Below are positions 5,742-11,919 of a stretch of DNA of 11,919 bases, piece after piece. Position 1 is the first letter of the stretch. Each line of letters opens with the position of its first letter. Origin of the DNA: Thermoanaerobaculia bacterium (lineage in GTDB: Bacteria > Acidobacteriota > Thermoanaerobaculia > UBA5066); NCBI GenBank assembly GCA_023717585.1, contig JAMQPJ010000274.1, positions 1 through 11,919 on the forward strand, given 5' to 3'. A model generated the notes under the pieces. The model was not told the DNA's origin. It saw only the letters and a program-made list of their open reading frames with translations, and made no database searches. A program made the translations under genes and the position numbers.

Positions 5742-6593
5742 CTACTTGATTTCGACGGAGTCCCCGATGCCGATCGTGTCGGTCATCAGCGTGATGATCG
5801 CGACCGAAGTCCGGCTCCGGGTCGTCAGAATCGAGGCCTCGCCGAGAATCGTCCGCACGCCTTCCGCGCGCCCCGAAGCCCGGTAGACGGTGAGGAAGTC
5901 GCCCGGGTTCAGGCCGTCGGCCTCACCGAGATCCAGGTAGACGAGCGAATCGGTCGCGATCGGCGTCTCCCCGAGACGCGTCTCCATGATGTGACCGGTC
6001 GCCTTTCCGTTCGGTGTGTCGCACATCGTCACGACCTGGGTGCGCCGCACGAGCGGCACCGGGATCGGCTCGAACGGCGAGATGGAGTCGCCGACCTGCA
6101 CGTCCATGCACGAATAGGAGATCTCGGCGATCGCCGACCGCTCCTGGGCGCAGATGACGCGGAGGCGGCCCGGTGTCCGGTACACCCGTCCCACGACCTC
6201 GGTGATGGAGCCCCACCTGTTCACGACCTGCCGTGGCCGCACGATCGTGAACTCCATTCCAGCCGTGAGGCCGTCGTGCTCCCCGATGTCGAGGTAGACG
6301 ATGTCGCCGAGCATGAAGAACGTCTGGTTCTTTTCCTTCTCGGCGCTCACGATCGAGCCCGGAAAGAGCTCGTCCAATTCGCCGATATAGCCCGAGCAGT
6401 AGACGTCCGATTCGACGCCGATCGGGAGCGGACCGGACACGGCTCGAGGCGCTCTCACGACCTTCTCGATCAGAGTCGCGGGGGCGGGAGCGGCTTCTCG
6501 CGTGAGGGCGGGATTCGAGCCGTCCACTGCCTGGAGGGCAGAGGACGCGGCGAGCAGGATGCCCGCCGTGAGCGCAGCCAGAGGATGACGCAT
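5742..6593 (-). CDS. Exported protein with two tandem GE-DGL repeats, function unknown
   Basis: The 283-residue protein starts with a signal peptide (RHPLAALTAGILLAASSALQA, cleavage likely after A22). After a proline/alanine-rich linker come two related units. The first has VYLDIGEHDGL at residues 99-109, then a strand-rich part ending in VQVGDSISPFEPIPVP. The second has VYLDLGEADGL at 218-228, then FLTVYR, ILGEASIL, SVAIITLM and IGIGDSVEIK at the C-terminus. Each unit looks like a small beta domain; the pattern recalls the C-terminal domain of flagellar protein FlgT and LysM-linked proteins of Acidobacteria and Deltaproteobacteria, though no LysM is visible here. Cysteines at 66, 148, 162 and 191 could form disulphides after export. 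The start at ATG 6593 follows AGGAGG by five bases; the open frame extends upstream without support. It lies 125 bases downstream of bamD on the same strand, which suggests an envelope role. I do not recognise a specific function. Confidence 0.78.
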   Translation of the reverse strand: MRHPLAALTAGILLAASSALQAVDGSNPALTREAAPAPATLIEKVVRAPRAVSGPLPIGVESDVYCSGYIGELDELFPGSIVSAEKEKNQTFFMLGDIVYLDIGEHDGLTAGMEFTIVRPRQVVNRWGSITEVVGRVYRTPGRLRVICAQERSAIAEISYSCMDVQVGDSISPFEPIPVPLVRRTQVVTMCDTPNGKATGHIMETRLGETPIATDSLVYLDLGEADGLNPGDFLTVYRASGRAEGVRTILGEASILTTRSRTSVAIITLMTDTIGIGDSVEIK

Positions 6594-6598
6594 GACGA

Positions 6599-6604
6599 CC
6601 TCCT
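6599..6604 (-). promoter_or_regulatory. Ribosome binding site of the two-repeat protein gene
   Basis: On the minus strand this reads AGGAGG, five bases before ATG 6593. It fixes the start immediately before the signal peptide and rules out the 23-codon upstream extension. Confidence 0.75.
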
Positions 6605-6665
6605 GCTCGAAAACGGTGCCCTTGGAAAGCCACACCCAGGCAAAAACCCGACAAAGAAGCAACCT

Positions 6666-6695
6666 AAGTTACCGCATCGAAACCGGTTACGTCAA
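6666..6695 (-). promoter_or_regulatory. Weak candidate promoter before the two-repeat protein gene
   Basis: In the 125-base gap after bamD, the minus strand shows TTGACG (6695-6690), close to a -35 box, then 18 bases and TAACTT (6671-6666), a poor -10 box. The gap is noticeably less GC-rich than its surroundings, which fits a regulatory region. The -10 match is weak, so this is only a candidate. Confidence 0.25.
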
Positions 6696-6718
6696 ATCGA
6701 GGGCCTGCCGTGGACGCG

Positions 6719-7567
6719 TCAGCCGCCCGCGGCACGGACGAGGGCGGGCGCCGTGGCGAGAGGCGCCGGCACTTTCTTCACGAGCGGGCTCGACGGGTAG
6801 TCCTTTTGGAGGCGCTCCCAGAGCGACCGCGCCTCGCCCCCGTTCCCCATCTTGCCCTCGAGAACTCCCGCCTCGTAAAGCACCTTGTCCAGCCCCACGT
6901 ACTCGGGATAGGCCGCGAGGATGACGTCCATCCTGCCCTTCGCCGCGCGCCAGGCCCTGCGCTTCAGGTAGAAGTGACCCACGAGGTATTCGTGCTCGGC
7001 GAGGAGGTTGCGCATGACGCCAAGGCGCGCCCGCGCCTCCGTGCCGTACGGCGAATCGGGAAAGTTGATGATGAGCTCCCGGTAGGACGTCGCCGCGAGC
7101 CGCGTATTCGTCTGCTCGCGGTCGGGCCGCTCGGCCTGCCGATCCGAGCACTGCGCGAGCCGGAACAGGGCGTAGTCGGACTTCGGGTGCGACGGGTAGC
7201 GGTTTCGGAAGTCCTTGTATCTCACGCCGGCCTCGAGATAGCCGAGCTGTGTCTTCTCGTCGAAGAACGAGTCGGCGAGCCGCAGCGCGGCCTGACGCCC
7301 GATCGGGTCGTTCGCGTAGTTCTCGGCCACGAACCGGAGGTACTGGCGGCCGGTCTCGTACTTCTTCTTCTTGACCAGCCCCTCGCCCCGCGCATAGGCC
7401 TCTTCCTTCGGCATCGTGAGGAGCTCGCGGGTGAGCTTCGCCGCGTCGTTCGACGCCCCGCAGCCTGACAGAACGAGAAGGACCGAGCCGAACGCCGCTG
7501 CGGCGAGCGGCGTCAGCGGGCGGAAGCGTGTCGCGCGCGGCATGAACTGCGGAGAATGCACCGGCAT
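6719..7567 (-). CDS. bamD: Outer membrane assembly lipoprotein BamD (YfiO family)
   Basis: BamD is the essential lipoprotein partner of BamA in the complex that inserts beta-barrel proteins into the outer membrane. The 282 residues begin with a lipoprotein signal: a basic n-region, the core LAAAAFGSVLLVL and the lipobox LSGC with C36 as the lipidation site. Helical TPR-like repeats follow: GEGLVKKKKYETGRQYLRFVAENYANDP, the AALRLADSFF segment, YKDFRNRYPSHPKSDYALFRLAQC, SYRELIINFPDSPYGTEARARL, HFYLKRRAWRAAKGRMDVILAAYPEY, and a last unit through LWERLQKDYPSSPL. The paired Y/F-P-x-S-x-Y-x-x-A-x-x-R pattern is typical of BamD. Length is near the usual 245 plus a short alanine-rich tail. ATG 7567 lies ten bases after the rpe stop; ATG 7543, eight codons later, would give a more normal n-region and is a real alternative, since neither has a clear ribosome binding site. 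It is third in the run PASTA-rpe-bamD. Confidence 0.88.
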   Translation of the reverse strand: MPVHSPQFMPRATRFRPLTPLAAAAFGSVLLVLSGCGASNDAAKLTRELLTMPKEEAYARGEGLVKKKKYETGRQYLRFVAENYANDPIGRQAALRLADSFFDEKTQLGYLEAGVRYKDFRNRYPSHPKSDYALFRLAQCSDRQAERPDREQTNTRLAATSYRELIINFPDSPYGTEARARLGVMRNLLAEHEYLVGHFYLKRRAWRAAKGRMDVILAAYPEYVGLDKVLYEAGVLEGKMGNGGEARSLWERLQKDYPSSPLVKKVPAPLATAPALVRAAGG

Positions 7568-7577
7568 CGGTCAGGAT

Positions 7578-8255
7578 TCAAGCACGCAACGTGCCGGGCG
7601 TTCGCGCCGCTTCCCGCAGCCTGCGGATCGCTCCGGGCACGTCTCCGGCCGAAAAGACCGACGAGCCCGCGACGAAATGGCGCGCACCGGCCGCGACCAG
7701 GGGCGCGATGTTGTCGGGGCCGACGCCCCCGTCCACGGCGATCGTCGCCCTGGAGCCAACCCGCCGGATCGACTCCGAGAGGCGCGCGATCCGGTCGAGA
7801 GAGCCCGCGATGAAGGCCTGCCCGCCCCAGCCGGGGTTGACCGTCATCACGAGGACGAAGTCCACGAAGTGAAGCGCCTCGTCGACGGACGCCAGCGACG
7901 TGCCCGGATTGATCGCGACGCCGGGACTCACGCCGCGCCCGCGCACATGCTGGACGAAGCGATGGAGGTGCGGCTCTGCCTCGACGTGCACGGCCACGCG
8001 GCCGGCACCCGCGTCGAGGTACTGGTCTAGGGTTTTGAGCGGCTCCTCGATCATGAGGTGAACGTCGAAGGGGACGCGCGTCACCTTGCGGAGCGCCTTG
8101 AGGACGATCGGACCGACGGTGAGGTTCGGGACGAAGCGGCCGTCCATCACGTCGAAGTGGATCCAGTCGGCGCCGCCGTCCTCGCACGCGCGCGCCGCGT
8201 CGCCGAGTCCGGAAAAATCCGCCGAAAGGAGCGACGGGGCGAGAGAGATACTCAA
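7578..8255 (-). CDS. rpe: Ribulose-phosphate 3-epimerase
   Basis: The enzyme interconverts ribulose 5-phosphate and xylulose 5-phosphate in the pentose phosphate pathway, in the cytoplasm, with a bound divalent metal. The 225-residue TIM barrel is complete: LAPSLLSADF with S8 at the start, HFDVMDGRFVPN with metal ligands H33 and D35, DVHLMI with H66, MTVNPGWGGQ for phosphate binding, and AVDGGV with D175, the second acid/base residue. Length equals the family norm. The start is a TTG at 8255: the first residues after it match the family N-terminus exactly, and the nearest ATG (overlapping the end of the PASTA gene) is out of frame. It begins seven bases after the PASTA stop, so it is probably translated by coupling. 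The bamD gene follows after ten bases. Confidence 0.96.
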   Translation of the reverse strand: MSISLAPSLLSADFSGLGDAARACEDGGADWIHFDVMDGRFVPNLTVGPIVLKALRKVTRVPFDVHLMIEEPLKTLDQYLDAGAGRVAVHVEAEPHLHRFVQHVRGRGVSPGVAINPGTSLASVDEALHFVDFVLVMTVNPGWGGQAFIAGSLDRIARLSESIRRVGSRATIAVDGGVGPDNIAPLVAAGARHFVAGSSVFSAGDVPGAIRRLREAARTPGTLRA

Positions 8256-8262
8256 GAAACGC

Positions 8263-8988
8263 TCATCCGCCGCCCTCCGGCGCCGCGATCACGAACGACA
8301 GGGCGTCGCGCCGCGTCACGGGCGAGCCCGCGAGCGGAAACTGCCGGAGGATGGTACCCGTCGTCGCACCCTCGTAGGCCTGGCTCTTCACCCCGCCGAT
8401 GCGGAACCTCCGCTCCTCGAACGCCGTCCGGACGCGCTCGAAGTCGCGGCCGATGAGGTCCGGCATGACCCAGGCGACGTCGGGCGCGCCGCGGTTCACG
8501 AGCAGGTCGACCGCCGAGTCGGGCGGCGCGATCGAACCGGGCGCGATTCCCTGCGCGACCACTCCGGGCGGACCCGAAAGCCGCACCGTCGACACCGCCG
8601 CGTCCTTGAGGCCTGCCTTCGTCACCGCGAGAGCCGCGGCGCGGGCCGAAAGGCCGGTCAGATCGGGCATTCGCACGGCACGGGGCCCGAGCGAGAGAGC
8701 GATGCGGATCGTCTGGCCGCCCTTGACCGCCGTGTTCGCGGCCGGGATCTGGCTCCGCACGCGGTGCGCCGCGACCGCGTCGTCGAACCCCTCCTGCGCG
8801 GGGTCCACCTTCACCTCGAGGCCGCGCTCGGCCGCGACGGTCGCCGCTTCCTCCGCGGTGAGGTTCGTGAGATTCGGCACCTTGAGCGACTTCCCCGCGA
8901 CGAAGCGCGTGAACGACACCCAGGTCGCCGTGGCGAGGACACCGGCCAGCAACATCGCGTAGAACACTCTTGCGAACACTCCTCCCAT
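8263..8988 (-). CDS. Membrane-anchored PASTA-domain protein without a kinase domain
   Basis: The 241-residue protein has one N-terminal membrane helix (about residues 6-26, FARVFYAMLLAGVLATATWV) and then three PASTA units outside the membrane: about 34-101 (VPNLTNLTAEEA...), 102-167 (MPDLTGLSARAA...) and 168-238 (MPDLIGRDFERV...). Each unit has the family's VPDL-x-G-like opening, a helix and a closing G-x-x-V strand. PASTA domains bind peptidoglycan fragments or beta-lactams in Ser/Thr kinases and some penicillin-binding proteins; here they stand alone behind a signal anchor, so a wall-binding or sensing role is inferred. ATG 8988 has no upstream ribosome binding site, while GGGAGGAG lies just inside; a GTG seven codons later (8967), eleven bases after it, may be the true start. 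It heads the minus-strand run with rpe and bamD and is divergent from the PHP gene. Confidence 0.85.
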   Translation of the reverse strand: MGGVFARVFYAMLLAGVLATATWVSFTRFVAGKSLKVPNLTNLTAEEAATVAAERGLEVKVDPAQEGFDDAVAAHRVRSQIPAANTAVKGGQTIRIALSLGPRAVRMPDLTGLSARAAALAVTKAGLKDAAVSTVRLSGPPGVVAQGIAPGSIAPPDSAVDLLVNRGAPDVAWVMPDLIGRDFERVRTAFEERRFRIGGVKSQAYEGATTGTILRQFPLAGSPVTRRDALSFVIAAPEGGG

Positions 8989-9063
8989 GACGAAACGACT
9001 TTAGCAGGCGGCGGGCTTCTCGTCCTTGACTCGCCCCGGCGGGATCGGGACACTGCCGTCCCC

Positions 9064-10050
9064 ATGCGTGTGACCCGTCCTCCGGCCCCTCGCTCCCTCA
9101 AACCCGGCTCCGGACCTGGCCTCCCCCTTGCGCGGGCGGACCTCCACCTCCACACGAACGCGTCGATGTTCAAGTACTTCAAGGCCGGAAACACGCGCGA
9201 CTCGTACAACGACCCCGACGAGACGTACCGCCTCGCGAAGAGCCGCGGGATGGACTTCGTGACCTTCACGGATCACGACACCGTGGCCGGATGCCTCCGG
9301 TTCCAGGACCGTCATCCCGACTACACGGACTTCTTCGTCTCCGCCGAGATCGAGACGTTCTTCCCGCGCACGGGCCACCGCATCCACGTGAACGTCTTCG
9401 ATCTCTCGCTCCCCCAGTGGAAGGTCATCGACCGGAAGCGGCGGAATATCTTCGATCTCGTCGAGTACCTCCGGAGCGAGAGCCTCCTCTACTCCGCGAA
9501 CCACCTCTTCCAGTCGTACCGGATGCGGCAGGCGCCCGAGGACTTCTTCACGACGATGCTCGAGCTCTTCGACGTCTTCGAGGTGAAGAACGGCTCGATG
9601 GCCTACCAGCACAACGCGCTCGTCGAGGACCTTCTCACCGCGGCCAAGGAGAAGCGCGGCTCGCTCGCGCTCGTCGGCGGATCGGACGCCCACACGTATC
9701 CGCCCGTCGCCTCCGTCTTCACGATGGCGCCGGGGGCCTCGTGGCGGGAGTTTCTCTCCTCGGTGCGCGCCGGCGAGTGCCTGTCGTGGGGGACGGAGAT
9801 GGGTTTCACGACCGTCCTCACCGATGTCTACAAACTCCTCGGGAAGTACTACGGCACCGTCGTGGACTTCCGGAACCCCGAGTTCACGACCGCCCAGAAG
9901 GCGCGGCACTTCCTCATCGCGCTCGCCTCCGTGCCGTTCAACGTGGCGGGCGCCCCCATCGCGGTCTACTCCCTGAACTACGCCAAGCAGCTCGCGCTCT
10001 CGAAGAGGCTCAAGGCGCACTTCGGCAGGAAGGGGCTGTCGGGGGGCTGA
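9064..10050 (+). CDS. PHP-domain metal-dependent phosphoesterase with apolar C-terminal segment
   Basis: The 328-residue protein carries the PHP (polymerase and histidinol phosphatase) metal motifs: DLHLHT with H28 and H30, TFTDHDT with D70, H71 and D72, SAEIET with E95, HRIHVNVFD with H108, SANHLF, and GGSDAHT with D208 and H210. These are the expected metal-binding residues of a trinuclear phosphoesterase, so hydrolase activity is plausible; the substrate is unknown. After the domain, VKNGSMAYQHNALVEDLL and the ECLSWGTEMGF part lead to a long apolar segment (about 283-302, FLIALASVPFNVAGAPIAVY) that is not usual for soluble PHP enzymes and may bring the protein to the membrane. ATG 9064 is the only start codon near the beginning of the conserved region; no ribosome binding site is evident. 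It is divergent from the PASTA gene (75 bases between) and converges on ispG with 16 bases between stops. Confidence 0.82.
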   Translation: MRVTRPPAPRSLKPGSGPGLPLARADLHLHTNASMFKYFKAGNTRDSYNDPDETYRLAKSRGMDFVTFTDHDTVAGCLRFQDRHPDYTDFFVSAEIETFFPRTGHRIHVNVFDLSLPQWKVIDRKRRNIFDLVEYLRSESLLYSANHLFQSYRMRQAPEDFFTTMLELFDVFEVKNGSMAYQHNALVEDLLTAAKEKRGSLALVGGSDAHTYPPVASVFTMAPGASWREFLSSVRAGECLSWGTEMGFTTVLTDVYKLLGKYYGTVVDFRNPEFTTAQKARHFLIALASVPFNVAGAPIAVYSLNYAKQLALSKRLKAHFGRKGLSGG

Positions 10051-10066
10051 ACGCCCGCTCTTCAGG

Positions 10067-11301
<1,235 letters not shown>

Positions 11302-11302
<1 letters not shown>

Positions 11303-11814
11303 CAGAAGTTGACGTTCTTGAGGACGTCGAAGTAAAGGACGGTGACCATGATGAGGACGAGGAACACGAAGCCCGCCTGCAGGAGCCGCTCCTTCACCCG
11401 GATCGAGAAGTCCCGCCGGAACACGGCCTCCAGCAGCGTGACGAAGATCTGGCCGCCGTCGAGGAGCGGGATCGGAAGGAGATTCAGGATTCCGAGCTGC
11501 AGGGAGAGGATGCCCATGAGAAGGATGAGCGCGGACGGCCCCGAGCGCGCCGCCTCGCCCGAGAACTTCGCGATGTCGATCGGCCCCGAGAACTGGCGCA
11601 TGGAGCCCGTGCCGCGAAACAGGCGGCCGACGATCTGGCCCGTCACCTGCACCTGCCGGAGGTTCTCGCGCCAGGAGGCCGCGAACGCCTCGGCGAGCGA
11701 ATACCGGCGGAGGACCGTCTCCTCCTTCGGCGTGAAGCCGATTCGCCAGTTCTCGCCTTCCTTCACGGGCACCACGTTCAACGTCTTCGTCTCGCCGTTC
11801 CGCGACACGACCAT
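11302..11814 (-). CDS. rseP: RIP site-2 metalloprotease RseP, C-terminal part (gene interrupted upstream)
   Basis: RseP cuts membrane-spanning regulators such as anti-sigma factors within the inner membrane. The 170 residues after ATG 11814 contain the end of a PDZ domain (VVSRNGETKTLNVVP), the segment FSGPIDIAKFSGEAA, then LILLMGILSLQLGILNLLPIPLLDGG with the second zinc-ligand motif (D119), and a last membrane helix FVFLVLIMVTVLYF. This is the C-terminal third of the family. The same frame continues upstream with PDZ-like sequence (IREAASTFGENGPGPIE before ATG 11814, IVSVGGKPVVL at the window edge) but is broken by TAG at 11884-11886. The first zinc motif HExxH lies outside the window. A product starting at ATG 11814 would lack it and could not be an active protease. 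The gene may therefore be a pseudogene, a sequencing error or a readthrough case. It overlaps ispG by one base. Confidence 0.85.
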
Positions 11815-11883
11815 CTCGATGGGTCCGGGCCCGTTCTCTCCGAACGTGGACGCCGCCTCGCGAATGAAGCGGACGACCTCGAA

Positions 11884-11886
11884 CTA
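11884..11886 (-). other. In-frame TAG stop inside the PDZ part of rseP
   Basis: On the minus strand the frame of RseP runs from the window edge as IVSVGGKPVVL, meets TAG, and continues as FEVVRFIRE up to ATG 11814. Both sides fit one PDZ domain, whose beginning often reads I-x-S-V-N/G-G-K-P-V followed by a helix V-x-x-I-R. The stop is a single-base change from GAG, CAG, AAG or TGG, so a point mutation or base-call error would explain it. Confidence 0.8.
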
Positions 11887-11919
11887 GAGGACGACGGGCT
11901 TTCCGCCGACGGAGACGAT

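Noticed and set aside
6606..6635. Imperfect hairpin GGTG/CACC with inner TGG/CCA in the gap before the two-repeat protein gene, considered as a bamD terminator or riboswitch
   Set aside because: The stem is short and bulged, the T run is only four bases, and no known riboswitch core can be recognised.
9026..9055. TTGACT as a -35 box before the PHP gene
   Set aside because: No acceptable -10 sequence lies 16 to 18 bases downstream (the region is GC-rich), so a promoter call is not supported.
8086..9063. Upstream extension of the PHP frame
   Set aside because: It lies antisense to the PASTA and rpe genes, has shadow-type composition, and the PHP signature starts only after ATG 9064.

Overview
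This window is GC-rich chromosomal DNA, by eye about two thirds G+C, packed with housekeeping and cell-envelope genes. I see no mobile elements, CRISPR arrays, tRNA or rRNA. Lipoprotein BamD, TatA, RseP and a periplasmic-type cyclophilin point to a diderm bacterium. The gene mix (a stand-alone PASTA protein next to rpe, a radical SAM protein of the tetraether-synthase-like type, a TrxB-like flavoprotein without its CxxC, and a tandem-repeat exported protein) fits Acidobacteriota best. That placement is inference from sequence feel, not from a search.

Layout. (1) 1-831 (+): the 3' end of a thioredoxin-reductase-like flavoprotein. (2) 870-3460 (-): an EcsC-like protein followed by a 628-aa radical SAM enzyme with several extra cysteine motifs. 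(3) 3518-5400 (+): a likely co-transcribed set of exported cyclophilin, an AmgK-like sugar kinase whose TTG start overlaps the cyclophilin stop, and TatA. (4) 8988-5407 (-), read right to left: a PASTA membrane protein, ribulose-phosphate 3-epimerase, BamD, an exported two-repeat protein, and a 77-aa Fis-type HTH protein. The first three are nearly abutting; the last two follow gaps of 125 and 101 bases. (5) 9064-10050 (+): a PHP-domain metal-dependent hydrolase, divergent from the PASTA gene. (6) 11919-10067 (-): the 3' part of the site-2 protease gene rseP, then ispG, joined by a TGATG overlap.

How the genes relate. Much of the window concerns the envelope: outer-membrane protein insertion (BamD), periplasmic folding (cyclophilin), Tat export (TatA), intramembrane proteolysis (RseP), cell-wall sensing or binding (PASTA), possible cell-wall sugar recycling (AmgK-like) and possibly membrane-lipid remodelling (radical SAM). 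IspG supplies isoprenoid precursors, including the lipid carrier for wall synthesis, and often sits beside rseP in bacteria.

The two points most worth a second look are an in-frame TAG inside the PDZ-like part of rseP at 11884-11886, and the radical SAM enzyme, which resembles the family that includes archaeal tetraether lipid synthase. I did not find a clearly new multi-gene system. Most genes belong to recognisable families, and the novelty, if any, lies in the radical SAM enzyme, the two-repeat protein and the PHP protein.
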